From NCBI RefSeq assembly GCF_046630445.1, contig NC_092340.1, forward strand, positions 365,718,001-365,782,000: a DNA stretch of 64,000 bases. The letters are read 5' to 3'. The translations under genes and the position numbers were made by a program. A model generated the notes under the pieces. That model ran no database searches, was not told the origin of the DNA, and was given only the letters and a program-made list of their open reading frames with translations. Positions 10,662 through 24,154 of the stretch are shown piece by piece (within the stretch, counting starts at the first letter, position 1; every line of letters starts with the position of its first letter). Source of the DNA: Rutidosis leptorrhynchoides (taxonomy: Eukaryota > Streptophyta > Magnoliopsida > Asterales > Asteraceae).

Positions 10662-11342
10662 ATGGCACCGACTACTCGACACACCGTGAATATCAATGAA
10701 GAGGAATTCCGTACTTTTCTAGCTTCAAACATAGCCGCAGTACAGGCTGCGCTACATACCAACAATAACCTTGGATCTAGCAGTACAGGAAATCGTGTAG
10801 GATGCACCTACAAAGAATTCACTGCCTGCAAACCTTTGGAATTTGATGGAACCGAAGGACCGATCGGATTGAAACGGTGGACCGAGAAGGTCGAATCGGT
10901 GTTTGCCATAAGTAAGTGTACTGAAGAGGACAAAGTGAAGTACGCTACGCATACCTTCACAGGTTCTGCGTTAACATGGTGGAATACCTATCTAGAGCAA
11001 GTGGGACAAGACGATGCGTACGCACTACTGTGGTCACCATTCAAGCACTTGATGAACGAGAAGTACCGTCCCAGAACCGAGGTCAATAAGCTCAAGACAG
11101 AACTTAGAGGGTTACGAACCCAAGGATTTGATATTACCACGTACGAAAGACGATTCACAGAATTGTGCCTATTGTGTCCGGGAGCATTCAAAGATGAGGA
11201 AGAGAAGATCGACGCGTTTGTGAAAGGATTACCGGAAAGAATCCAAGAAGATATAAGTTCACACGAGCCCGCCCCCATACAACAGGCATGTAGAATGGCT
11301 CACAAACTAGTGAACCAGATTGAAGAAAGAATTAAAGAATAG
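10662..11342 (+). pseudogene. gag: E1 gag, capsid part, ended by premature TAG
   Basis: The start is taken as the ATG at 10662 (MAPTTRHTVNINEEEFRTFL); an upstream in-frame ATG at 10626 adds 12 weak residues. The sequence matches the plant retrotransposon gag domain: YKEFTACKPLEFDGTEGPIG, GSALTWWNTYLEQVG, EKYRPRTEVNKLKTELRGLR, TYERRFTELCLLCPG. Gag is the structural protein that packages the element RNA. A TAG at 11340-11342 cuts the frame before the Asn-rich linker and zinc knuckles, which continue in the same frame. A C-to-T change in a glutamine codon is the simplest origin. The context after the TAG (ACT GCT) is not the known CARYYA read-through motif. Confidence 0.9.
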
Positions 11343-11495
11343 ACTGCTGAAGAGGCCAATGTGAAGCAAGTCAAAACAAAGTGGGAGGAAAACGGTGATA
11401 AGAATCACCAATACAACAACAACAGCAATTACAACAATAATCGCAACAATTATCCCAACAATCGCAACATCAATCGCAACTACAACAAACGGCCC

Positions 11496-11527
<32 letters not shown>

Positions 11528-13298
11528 CTACAACAATCATCCTAACAACAATCATAACCGCAACAACAACAACAATCAGAAGCAGCTATGCCAAAGGTGT
11601 GAAAAGAATCACTCGGGGTTCTGCACCAAATTTTGCAACAAGTGTAAAAGAAATGGTCATAGCGCGGCGAAGTGTGAGGTCTACGGACCAGGGGTTAATA
11701 GAACGAAAGGAACAAATGGTGTCGGAACGAGTAATGGCGGAGCAAGTAGTGTCGGAGCAAGTTATGCCAATGTAGTTTGTTATAAATGTGGAAAACCGGG
11801 CCACATTATTAGAAATTGCCCGAACCAGGAGAACACGAATGGACAAGGCAGCGGAAGAGTTTTCAATATTAATACGGCAGAGGCACAAGAAGACCCGGAG
11901 CTTGTTACGGGTACGTTTCTTATTGACAATAAATCTGCTTACGTTTTATTTGATTCGGGTGCGGATAGAAGCTATATGAGTAGAGATTTTTGTGCTAAAT
12001 TAAGTTGTCCATTGACGCCTTTGGATAGTAAATTTTTACTCGAATTAGCAAATGGTAAATTAATTTCAGCAGATAATATATGTCGGAATCGAGAAATTAA
12101 ACTGGTTAGCGAAACATTTAAGATTGATTTGATACCAGTAGAGTTAGGGAGTTTTGATGTGATAATCGGTATGGACTGGTTGAAAGAAGTGAAAGCAGAG
12201 ATCGTTTGTTACAAAAATGCAATTCGCATTATACGAGAAAAAGGAAAACCCTTAATGGTGTACGGAGAAAAAGGCAACACGAAGCTACATCTTATTAGTA
12301 ATTTGAAGGCACAAAAACTAATAAGAAAAGGTTGCTATGCTGTTCTAGCACACGTCGAGAAAGTACAAACTGAAGAAAAGAGCATCAATGATGTTCCCAT
12401 TGCAAAAGAATTTCCCGATGTATTTCCGAAAGAATTACCGGGATTACCCCCACATCGATCCGTTGAATTTCAAATAGATCTTGTACCAGGAGCTGCACCA
12501 ATAGCTCGTGCTCCTTACAGACTCGTACCCAGCGAGATGAAAGAACTGCAAAGCCAATTACAAGAACTTTTAGAGCGTGGTTTCATTCGACCAAGCACAT
12601 CACCGTGGGGAGCTCCTGTTTTGTTTGTCAAGAAGAAAGATGGTACATTCAGGTTGTGTATCGACTACCGAGAGTTGAACAAACTTACCATCAAGAACCG
12701 CTACCCACTACCGAGAATCGACGACTTATTTGATCAACTACAAGGCTCGTCTGTTTATTCAAAGATTGACTTATGTTCCGGGTATCATCAAATGCGGGTG
12801 AAAGAAGATGATATTCCAAAGACTGCTTTCAGAACACGTTACGGTCATTACGAGTTTATGGTCATGCCGTTTGGTTTAACTAATGCACCAGCTGTGTTCA
12901 CGGACCTTATGAACCGAGTGTGTGGACCATACCTTGACAAGTTTGTCATTGTTTTCATTGATGACATACTTATTTACTCAAAGAATGACCAAGAACACGG
13001 TGAACATTTGAGAAAGGTGTTAGAAGTATTGAGGAAGGAAGAATTGTACGCTAAGTTTTCAAAGTGTGCATTTTGGTTGGAAGAAGTTCAATTCCTCGGT
13101 CACATAGTGAACAAAGAAGGTATTAAGGTGGATCCGGCAAAGATAGAAACTGTTGAAAAGTGGGAAACCCCGAAAACTCCGAAACACATACGCCAGTTTT
13201 TAGGACTAGCTGGTTACTACAGAAGGTTCATCCAAGACTTTTCCAAAATAGCAAAACCCTTGACTGCATTAACGCATAAAGGGAAGAAATTTGAATAG
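11343..13298 (+). pseudogene. pol: E1 nucleocapsid zinc knuckles, protease and reverse transcriptase
   Basis: In frame with the capsid part and open to a TAG at 13296-13298. Order, numbering from the Met at 11361: Asn-rich linker 16-75, a Cys/His cluster 77-105, a classical CX2CX4HX4C knuckle 140-153 ([14 protein letters not shown]), aspartic protease with DSGA at 198-201, reverse transcriptase from about 400 with [25 protein letters not shown] and catalytic FIDD at 533-536, ending in the connection region ([12 protein letters not shown]). The stop follows GKKFE; a tryptophan codon with G to A would explain it. All catalytic residues I can check are present, so damage is limited to the stops. 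Confidence 0.92.
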
Positions 13299-14494
13299 AA
13301 TGATGAACAAGAGAAAGCGTTTCAGTTATTGAAGAAAAAGCTAACTACGGCACCTATATTGTCATTGCCTGAAGGGAATGATGATTTTGTGATTTATTGT
13401 GATGCATCAAAGCAAGGTCTCGGTTGTGTATTAATGCAACGAACGAAGGTGATTGCTTATGCGTCTAAACAATTGAAGATTCACGAACAAAATTATACGA
13501 CGCATGATTTGGAATTAGGCGCGGTTGTTTTTGCATTAAAGACTTGGAGGCACTACTTATATGGGGTCAAAAGTATTATATATACCGACCACAAAAGTCT
13601 TCAACACATATTTAATCAGAAACAACTGAATATGAGGCAGCGTAGGTGGATTGAATTATTGAATGATTACGACTTTGAGATTCGTTACCACCCGGGGAAG
13701 GCAAATGTGGTAGCCGATGCCTTGAGCAGGAAGGACAGAGAACCCATTCGAGTAAAATCTATGAATATAATGATTCATAATAACCTTACTACTCAAATAA
13801 AGGAGGCGCAACAAGGAGTTTTAAAAGAGGGAAATTTAAAGGATGAAATACCCAAAGGATCGGAGAAGCATCTTAATATTCGGGAAGACGGAACCCGGTA
13901 TAGGGCTGAAAGGATTTGGGTACCAAAATTTGGAGATATGAGAGAAATGGTACTTAGAGAAGCTCATAAAACCAGATACTCAATACATCCTGGAACGGGG
14001 AAGATGTACAAGGATCTCAAGAAACATTTTTGGTGGCCGGGTATGAAAGCCGATGTTGCTAAATACGTAGGAGAATGTTTGACGTGTTCTAAGGTCAAAG
14101 CTGAGCATCAGAAACCATCAGGTCTACTTCAACAACCCGACATCCCAGAATGGAAATGGGAAAACATTACCATGGATTTCATCACTAAATTGCCAAGGAC
14201 TGCAAGTGGTTTTGATACTATTTGGGTAATAGTTGATCGTCTCACCAAATCAGCACACTTCCTGCCAATAAGAGAAGATGACAAGATGGAGAAGTTAGCA
14301 CGACTGTATTTGAAGGAAGTCGTCTCCAGACATGGAATACCAATCTCTATTATCTCTGATAGGGATGGTAGATTTATTTCAAGATTCTGGCAGACATTAC
14401 AGCAAGCATTAGGAACTCGTCTAGACATGAGTACTGCCTATCATCCACAAACTGATGGGCAGAGTGAAAGGACGATAAAAAAACGCTTGAAGAC
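13299..14494 (+). pseudogene. pol: E1 RNase H and integrase core
   Basis: Same frame as the preceding segment. RNase H carries [15 protein letters not shown], the [14 protein letters not shown] Glu, and YTDHKSLQ. Integrase begins with the HHCC finger ([25 protein letters not shown]). Its catalytic core has the Asp of MDFITKLP, the Asp of ISDRDGRF and the Glu of GQSERT. At 14477-14483 a run of seven A bases marks a frameshift: beyond it the integrase reads on in another frame, which stays open from 14495. A homopolymer shift may be a real mutation or an assembly error; read depth and long-read agreement would tell. Confidence 0.92.
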
Positions 14495-15241
14495 ATGCTA
14501 CGAGCATTTGTTATTGATTTTGGAAACAGTTGGGATCGACATCTACCGTTAGCAGAATTTTCCTACAACAACAGCTACCATTCAAGCATTGAGATGGCGC
14601 CGTTTGAAGCACTTTATGGTAGAAAGTGCAGGTCTCCGATTTGTTGGAGTGAAGTGGGGGATAGACAGATTACGGGTCCAGAGATTATACAAGAAACTAC
14701 CGAGAAGATCATCCAAATTCAACAACGGTTGAAAACCACCCAAAGTCGACAAAAGAGCTACGCTGACATTAAAAGAAAAGATATAGAATTTGAAATTGGA
14801 GAGATGGTCATGCTTAAAGTTGCACCTTGGAAAGGCGTTGTTCGATTTGGTAAACGAGGGAAATTAAATCCAAGGTATATTGGACCATTCAAGATTATTG
14901 ATCGTGTCGGACCAGTAGCTTACCGACTTGAGTTACCTCAACAACTCGCGGCTGTACATAACACTTTCCACGTCTCGAATTTGAAGAAATGTTTTGCTAA
15001 AGAAGATCTCACTATTTCGTTAGATGAAATCCAAATCAACGAAAAACTTCAATTCATCGAAGAACCCGTCGAAATAATGGATCGTGAGGTTAAAAGACTT
15101 AAGCAAAACAAGATACCAATTGTTAAGGTTCGATGGAATGCTTGTAGAGGACCCTAGTTCACCTGGGAGTGTGAAGATCAGATGAAGAAGAAATACCCTC
15201 ATCTATTTCCAGAAGATTCGTCAACACCTTCAACAGCTTAA
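14484..15241 (+). pseudogene. pol: E1 integrase C-terminus with chromodomain-like tail
   Basis: Continues the integrase after the frameshift: [20 protein letters not shown] and [15 protein letters not shown], then the GPF/Y-type region ([18 protein letters not shown]) and a chromodomain-like end ([23 protein letters not shown]). Chromodomains of chromoviruses steer integration towards particular chromatin. A TAG at 15155-15157 interrupts the tail inside the chromodomain; the frame then runs to its natural TAA at 15239-15241. This change needs a transversion, unlike the other two stops. Confidence 0.9.
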
Positions 15242-15247
15242 AATTTC

Positions 15248-15276
15248 GGGACGAAATTTATTTAACGGGTAGGTAC
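15248..15276 (+). other. Polypurine-tract region of E1
   Basis: GGGACGAAATTT then TTTAACGGGTAGGTAC directly before the 3' LTR. The same order borders the 3' LTR of E3 (minus strand, 44588-44622) and, with changes, of E2 (58165-58193), so it is the conserved plus-strand priming region. Confidence 0.75.
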
Positions 15277-18200
15277 TGTAGTGACCCGAACTTTTCCATG
15301 TTTATATATATTAATTGAGATTGATATTTACATGATTAAATGTTTCCAACATGTTAAGAAATCAAACTTGTTAAGACTTGATTAATTGAAATAGGTTTCA
15401 TATAGACAATTGACCACCCAAGTTGACCGGTGATTCACGAACGTTAAAACTTGTAAAAACTATATGATGACATATATATGGTTATATATATAGTTAACAT
15501 TATATTATGATAAGTAAACATATCATTAAGTATATTAACAATGAACTACATATGTAAAAACAAGACTACTAACTTAATGATTTTGAAGCGAGACATATAT
15601 GTAATGATTATCGTTGTAACGACATTTAATGTATATATATCATATTAAGAGATATTTGTACATCATAATATCATGATAATATAATAATTTAAAATCTCTT
15701 TTGATATTATAAACATTGGGTTAACAACATCTAACAAGATCGTTAACCTAAAGGTTTCAAAACAACATTTACATGTAACGACTAACGATGACTTAACGAC
15801 TCAGTTAAAATGTATATACATGTAGTGTTTTAATATGTATTTATACACTTTTGAAAGACTTCAATACACTTATCAAAATACTTCTACTTAACCAAAATGC
15901 TTACAATTACATCCTCGTTCAGTTTCATCAACAATTCTACTCGTATGCACCCGTATTCGTACTCGTACAATACACAGCTTTTAGATGTATGTACTATTGG
16001 TATATACACTCCAATGATCAGCTCTTAGTAGCCCATGTGAGTCACCTAAAATATGTGGGAACCATCATTTGGCAACTAGCATGAAATATCTCATAAAATT
16101 ACAAAAATATGAGTAATCATTCATGACTTATTTACATGAAAACAAAATTACATATCCTTTATATCTAATCCATACACCAACGACCAAAAACACCTACAAA
16201 CACTTTCATTCTTAAATTTTCTTCATCTAATTGATCTCTCTCAAGTTCTATCTTCAAGTTCTAAGTGTTCTTCATAAATTCCAAAAGTTCTAGTTTCATA
16301 AAATCAAGAATACTTTCAAGTTTGCTAGCTCACTTCCAATCTTGTAAGGTGATCATCCAACCTCAAGAAATCTTTGTTTCTTACAGTAGGTTATCATTCT
16401 AATACAAGGTAATAATCATATTCAAACTTTGGTTCAATTTCTATAACTATAACAATCTTATTTCAAGTGATGATCTTACTTGAACTTGTTTTCGTGTCAT
16501 GATTCTGCTTCAAGAACTTCGAGCCATCCAAGGATCCATTGAAGCTAGATCCATTTTTCTCTTTTCCAGTAGGTTTATCCAAGGAAATTAAGGTAGTAAT
16601 GATGTTCATAACATCATTCGATTCATACATATAAAGCTATCTTATTCGAAGGTTTAAACTTGTAATCACTAGAACATAGTTTAGTTAATTCTAAACTTGT
16701 TCGCAAACAAAAGTTAATCCTTCTAACTTGACTTTTAAAATCAACTAAACACATGTTCTATATCTATATTATATGCTAACTTAATGATTTAAAACCTGGA
16801 AACACGAAAAACACCGTAAAACCGGATTTACGCCGTCGTAGTAACACCGCGGGCTGTTTTGGGTTAGTTAATTAAAAACTATGATAAACTTTGATTTAAA
16901 AGTTGTTATTCTGAGAAAATGATTTTTATTATGAACATGAAACTATATCCAAAAATTATGGTTAAACTCAAAGTGGAAGTATGTTTTCTAAAATGGTCAT
17001 CTAGACGTCGTTCTTTCGACTGAAATGACTACCTTTACAAAAACGACTTGTAACTTATTTTTCCGACTATAAACCTATACTTTTTCTGTTTAGATTCATA
17101 AAATATAGTTCAATATGAAACCATAGCAATTTGATTCACTCAAAACGGATTTAAAATGAAGAAGTTATGGGTAAAACAAGATTGGATAATTTTTCTCATT
17201 TTAGCTACGTGAAAATTGGTAACAAATCTATTCCAACCATAACTTAATCAACTTGTATTGTATATTATGTAATCTTGAGATACCATAGACACGTATACAA
17301 TGTTTCGACCTATCATGTCGACACATCTATATATATTTCGGAACAACCATAGACACTCTATATGTGAATGTTGGAGTTAGCTATACAGGGTTGAGGTTGA
17401 TTCCAAAATATATATAGTTTGAGTTGTGATCGATACTGAGATACGTATACACTGGGTCGTGGATTTATTCAAGATAATATTTATCGATTTATTTCTGTAC
17501 ATCTAACTGTGGACAACTAGTTGTAGGTTACTAACGAGGACAGCTGACTTAATAAACTTAAAACATCAAAATATATTAAAAGTGTTGTAAATATATTTTG
17601 AACATACTTTGATATATATGTATATATTGTTATAGGTTCGTGAATCAACCAGTGGCCAAGTCTTACTTCCCGACGAAGTAAAAATCTGTGAAAGTGAGTT
17701 ATAGTCTCACTTTTAAAATCTAATATTTTTGGGATGAGAATACATGCAGGTTTTATAAACGATTTACAAAATAGACACAAGTACGTGAAACTACATTCTA
17801 TGGTTGAATTATCGAAATCGAATATGCCCCTTTTTATTAAAGTCTGGTAATCTAAGAATTAGGGAACAGACACCCTAATTGACGCGAATCCTAAAGATAG
17901 ATCTATTGGGCCTAACAAACCCCATCCAAAGTACCGGATGCTTTAGTACTTCGAAATTTATATCATATCCGAAGGGTGTCCCGGAATGATGGGGATATTC
18001 TTATATATGCATCTTGTTAATGTCGGTTACCAGGTGTTCACCATATGAATGATTTTTATCTCTATGTATGGGATGTATATTGAAATATGAAATCTTGTGG
18101 TCTATTATTATGATTTGATATATATAGGTTAAACCTATAACTCACCAACATTTTTGTTGACGTTTTAAGCATGTTTATTCTCAGGTGATTATTAAGAGCT

Positions 18201-18530
18201 TCCGCTGTCGTATACTTAAATAAGGACGAGATTTGGAGTCCATGCTTGTATGATATTGTGTAAAAACTGCATTCAAGAAACTTATTTTGTTGTAACATAT
18301 TTGTATTGTAAACCATTATGTAATGGTCGTGTGTAAACAGGATATTTTAGATTATCATTATTTGATAATCTACGTAAAGTTTTTTTTAAAACCTTTATTG
18401 ATGAAATAAAGGTTATGGTTTGTTTTAAAATGAATGCAGTCTTTGAAAAACGTCTCATATAGAGGTCAAAACCTCGCAACGAAATCAATTAATATGGAAC
18501 GTTTTTAATCAATAAGAACGGGACATTTCA
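15277..18530 (+). repeat. 3' LTR of E1
   Basis: 3,254 bp, nearly identical to 5424-8678. Differences seen include 15604 (C/T), 18207 (T/C) and a one-base T-run difference near 18380-18387. It is followed by the duplication CCAAA. Confidence 0.97.
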
Positions 18531-18843
18531 CCAAACGCGATACACCTGACCAAATCGCGACGAATTGACCAGGACCAGGTTTTTAAGATTGTCGAGTTTT
18601 GACCATGTTTGTAGCGTTCCGCGACGTACCAGGACTCGACACATGTGCTCCAAACGCGATACCTGCAGCTCTTCAACCGAATTTCAGTTTTCAGCTTCAA
18701 TTTAAAAGTTCAGGGACTGAGGTTGACAGATTCTGATTTTGATGTAAATTCTGAAAATGCATAACTTTTAGTGGCGCTTTCTGGTGCACACATTTACTGA
18801 CACTTTCAGGAACATTTTCTGATGCACAAAATTCAGGGTGTTA
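18531..18843 (-). repeat. LTR-like sequence, right part, split by E1
   Basis: Continuation of 4600-5423 after E1, again with CGCGAT/CGCGAC words (to about 18660). It ends GGGTGTTACA at 18843-18845, where plastid-like sequence begins. No gene is seen. Confidence 0.35.
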
Positions 18844-19040
18844 CATCTTGCAGGAACGTGATAATCTACAACTTCGAGTTGTCAATTATATCTTTTATTA
18901 CGACCCAATTCTTGAAATTTTGGACACAAGTATTCAATTAGTTCGGACTTGTTTAGTGTTGAATTGGAATTCGGACCAAGACAAAAAGATTGAAAAGGCC
19001 TGTGCTTCCTTTGTTGAAATAAGGACAAATGGTTTGATTA
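18844..19040 (+). pseudogene. ycf2: Plastid ycf2 fragment in nuclear DNA
   Basis: The reading frame gives [10 protein letters not shown], then [16 protein letters not shown] and [12 protein letters not shown], which matches a stretch of the plastid Ycf2 protein. The middle ([10 protein letters not shown]) differs from the usual plastid text. It has no start codon and stops at TAG 19043-19045 just past the junction. It joins a psaA leader that lies far away in normal plastomes, so this is rearranged nuclear plastid DNA, not a gene. Confidence 0.7.
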
Positions 19041-19314
19041 TATAGAAATATCTCTCCGAGATTCACTAATTATTTGACTGTTGGCGGGTGTCTTTGTATG
19101 TGTTGTCTGGAAAGAGGAGGACTCCATGATTATTCGTTCGCCAGAACCAAATGTAAAAATTTTGGTAGAAAGAGATCACATAAAAACTTCATTCGAGGCA
19201 TGGGCTAAACCGGGCCATTTCTCAAGAACACTAGCTAAAGGCCCTGAAACTACCACTTGGATCTGGAACCTACATGCTGATGCTCACGATTTCGATAGCC
19301 ATACCAGTGATTGA
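19041..19314 (+). pseudogene. psaA: Plastid psaA leader and first 63 codons (NUPT)
   Basis: The ATG at 19126 opens [17 protein letters not shown], followed by [20 protein letters not shown] and [19 protein letters not shown]. This is the N-terminus of the photosystem I P700 apoprotein A1. The leader before it, including GGAAAGAGGAGGACTC with its ribosome-binding site, is plastid psaA 5' UTR. The match stops after SHTSD at about 19312, where a repeat begins. The real protein is about 750 residues and plastid-encoded, so this nuclear 63-codon piece is non-functional. Confidence 0.9.
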
Positions 19315-19316
19315 CT

Positions 19317-19589
19317 CTCATCATTTGCACGTAACACACACGTTCGGGCGGAAACTCGACCCCGATCGACGGTAACCGAGAACACATCCATTCGAGTATT
19401 GTTTCGGGTAGAGGTCCGTGAACGAATCGGGTAAAACCTCCTTATATGGTTAATATATACCACCATTATTGGTGTTCATTTGTTTTAAAAAAAAATCATG
19501 TCATCCCTAAGGATCGAACCCATTACCTCTCTCTATCTCATGACACAAAGTACCTGGGAGGAACCGTTAAGCTATGCCCGCAAATTCAG
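19317..19589 (-). mobile_element. SINE-like repeat, copy 1
   Basis: Read on the minus strand it has tRNA-like Pol III promoter boxes near its head: A box TAGCTTAACGG (19564-19574) and B box GGGTTCGATCC (about 19511-19521). The body matches 21768-22028. The other end reads ...ACGTGCAAATGATGAG. No clear target duplication was found, so boundaries rest on where the two copies stop matching. Confidence 0.5.
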
Positions 19590-21588
<1,999 letters not shown>

Positions 21589-21767
21589 ATTTAGTTGTAA
21601 ATTATATGAGTTTTTGAGTTTTGAAGTGTTTATGGATGAGAATGATAACTAAAACGTTTGAAGTGTTATTCGATGAATTATCAAGAGCTTTTTAATGACC
21701 AGGGAAGAATGCCATTTTTTTAAATGGCGATTCTTAATCATTAGTAGATCATTTATTTTTAACGACC

Positions 21768-22028
21768 CTCATCATTTGCACGTAACACACACGTTCGAGC
21801 GAAAACCCGAACCCGATCGACGGTACCCGGAAACACATCCATTCGGGCAGTGTTCCGGGTAGAGGTCCGTGAACTAATCTGGTAAAACCTCCCTATATGG
21901 TCAACATATACCACCATTATTGGTGTTCAATTGATTTAAATAAAACCATGTCATCCCTAAGGATCGAACCTTTGACCCCTCCTTATCCCATTATTGGAGG
22001 AACCGTTAGATTATGCCCTCAAGTTCAG
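21768..22028 (-). mobile_element. SINE-like repeat, copy 2
   Basis: Diverged copy of 19317-19589 in the same orientation, sharing the CTCATCATTTGCACGTAACA end and the head with A box-like TAATCTAACGG and B box GGTTCGATCC (minus strand). Confidence 0.5.
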
Positions 22029-22240
22029 AACAATGCCACTTTGATACTAAGAATGCCGTTTCATAAGTTTGTTGTCGTATACGTTTTTAGTTGGGGGTTT
22101 TCTGTCTCTTTTGTTTAGATTGGTTTCGCGGTTTGCATTAGCGGTTGTATCTTTGTTTATTCAATTTGTATTTTGATTTATCGGGTGAAGCTTGGTTATA
22201 AATAGTTTTTCTCGTTTGCTTTTGTCTAACTTTCTAGGTT
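22029..22240 (+). mobile_element. Possible LINE 3' end, left part
   Basis: T-rich, TTTGTTTATT-style sequence that continues after the solo LTR at 23605 (TTCGAGCCTTGTCCCGCG...) and ends in a run of A bases at 23707-23715. Joined across the solo LTR it resembles a plant LINE 3' UTR with poly(A). No coding part is present. Confidence 0.3.
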
Positions 22241-23604
22241 TGTAACGACCCGTCAAAATCGCTATTGACGCGGCACGTTAATCATTGATTCCACAGTGAG
22301 GTTTTGACCTCTATATGATACGTTTTGATAAAATATTGCATTCATTAAAATAAGTGACTTTCTAAACATAGAAAGTTATAAACATGTGGGCGAGTGCTTA
22401 GGTATTAGCAAAACCCCGAAATACGTAAGTCTTTAATTTACAGGTTGACATCACAGTCCAATTATTTATTACACAACGCAGTTTTATTTTGAATGCAATA
22501 AACTTTGTACAAAGCATGAGAGACTCCATGCAGACAACAAGCACATCACAGCGGAAGCATTCTAAGGACCTGAGAATAAAACATGCTAAAAAGTCAACAC
22601 GAATGTTGGTGAGTTATAGGTTTAATTGCTCGAGTCATAAACATATATAAAGATAGACCACAAGGTTTCATCAAAAGTTTATCAATAGATTCTACGTAAC
22701 AGAGCACCCTGGTAACTAAACTTAACGCTATAGTGATAATTACCCCATTCGTTTTAATACGCGCAAACCAACGTTTCTTAAACTCAAATAACATACGTCC
22801 GTTAAAAGGCTAGCGCTCTAGCTCGGACGGGGATGTCAAGCCCTATGGATCCATATACAATTATTCGCGCCCACCAGTCCATATCCTATGTACTGGCAGC
22901 TACTAGTTACCAAAGCTAAGGGATTTTCGGTTTAACTCAGTGTAGAATTTAGTATGTACTTGTGTCTTATTGCGTTTAAAATAAATTGCATGTATTCTCA
23001 GCCCAAAAATATTTAAAGTATTTAAAAAGGGAGACTATAAACTCACAGTTCAATATTGAGACTCAATATTGTAGGCAAATTTCGTAGACGTGATGATGGT
23101 AGACGATCGTATGATTGGCCTTGGATTCAAGAACAATACCCCGAACAATACCCAATATTTCCTTAGCTTAAAGCGGTTTGAAACCCTAATTAAAAACACC
23201 CTCGTATATATCTTATTATTATTAAACTTAAATTTAAAATTATAATTATAATATAAATATTAATATTGAGAGATTTATGTGTGAAAAATTATCGTCGAAC
23301 AAACTGCGTATTTATAGTACTTTACGATTTACTGTAGCTCATGCGATCGCATGAGTTTTCAGTGTTTTTGCCATGCGATCGCATGGCCGCCTTTCCCGTT
23401 TTGTTTGCTAGTTTTTACTTGTACATATATATATACATACATATAATTGTTCATGAATCGTCGAGAGTAGTCAACGGTAATTGTATATATGAAACAGTTC
23501 TAAAATTTTTGAGACTCAATCTAACAGACTTTATTTAACGTGTCAAAATAATAAATCGTATAGAGAATTGGTTTAAATAAGTCGAAATTTTCCGGGTCAT
23601 CACA
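22241..23604 (-). mobile_element. Solo LTR, Tekay-like, 1,364 bp
   Basis: Plus-strand ends TGTAACGACCCG and GGGTCATCACA; read on the minus strand it starts TGTGATGACCCGGAAAA, as the other LTRs of this window do. It is flanked by the exact duplication AGGTT (22236-22240, 23605-23609) and has no internal region, so it is a solo LTR left by recombination. It includes the hairpin at 22595-22608 and palindromes ATGCGATCGCAT at 23341-23352 and 23373-23384. Confidence 0.92.
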
Positions 23605-23715
23605 AGGTTCGAGCCTTGTCCCGCGTTCCCCGTATTGTACTCCTCGGTTGTTATTATTTATTTTTTTGATGTATTTATTTCTATACGAGTATTCGTATTT
23701 TTAGTTAAAAAAAAA
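23605..23715 (+). mobile_element. Possible LINE 3' end, right part with poly(A)
   Basis: Continuation of 22029-22240 after the solo LTR and its AGGTT duplication, ending in nine A bases. Confidence 0.3.
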
Positions 23716-24154
23716 CCCATAAATTGTTAACCGTAACAGAATTGGATCATATAAGTGAGGTGTTTTCTAAAGATTTTAGAAGTTGGGACATTTTTGGCCC
23801 CGAGTCTGATATATATAACTTCAGATTAAGTTTCATTAATCAATTAGTAAATTAATCATTCTAGAATCAATTACTAAACTAGTAATAACATAGCATTAAC
23901 TTACAAACAAACTTTAGTTTCTGATGTTGAAAATTGAATTTGCATTGCGATATCCAACACCAAATACATGCACAGATTCCCTCAGGTTTACATATGTCCT
24001 AAACATTCCATTTTAAAAATAAATAATTTCAAAGAGAAAATGTTATGAACCAACATGATGCGTTTTATTGATTCAAGTAGTTTCAAATATATAAAGAACA
24101 TTTGATCTTGAATACATGGTATCAAACAATGAACATTCTAATGTTCTTTGATTT
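23716..24154. other. Unassigned AT-rich region
   Basis: No gene, repeat structure or protein similarity is seen. A TGGTATCAAAC at 24118 looks like a worn primer-binding site and a hairpin with a G-rich loop follows, so part may be retroelement debris. Confidence 0.25.

Larger units (their letters stand above)
5424..18530 (+). mobile_element. Element E1: young Tekay-like LTR retrotransposon carrying an F-box ORF
   Basis: A complete 13,107-bp element flanked by the exact 5-bp duplication CCAAA (5419-5423 and 18531-18535). Order: 5' LTR 5424-8678, tRNA-Met-type primer-binding site, acidic ORF, F-box ORF, spacer with a polypurine-like hairpin, gag, protease, reverse transcriptase, RNase H, integrase with chromodomain-like tail, polypurine tract, 3' LTR 15277-18530. 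Domain order and the C-terminal chromodomain mark it as a Ty3/gypsy chromovirus; LTRs over 3 kb and the Met primer fit the Tekay/Del clade. By eye the LTRs differ at about 13 substitutions and one indel (about 0.4%). Gag-pol has three premature TAG codons and one frameshift, so this copy cannot make its own full polyprotein, while both extra ORFs are open. Confidence 0.96.

Noticed and set aside
11340-11342. Programmed read-through at the gag TAG of E1
   Set aside because: The stop is inside gag, before the zinc knuckles, and the following codons do not fit the known CARYYA context; related E2 gag has no stop there.
11307-11555. Minus-strand frame rich in Val
   Set aside because: It is the antisense of the Asn-rich linker of E1 gag.
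5424-18530. Segmental duplication of 3.25 kb at 5.4 and 15.3 kb
   Set aside because: The copies have TG...CA ends, a primer-binding site and polypurine tract inside, and CCAAA outside, so they are LTRs.
19126-19314. psaA as a working nuclear gene
   Set aside because: Only 63 of about 750 codons remain, with plastid leader and no nuclear promoter or targeting sequence.
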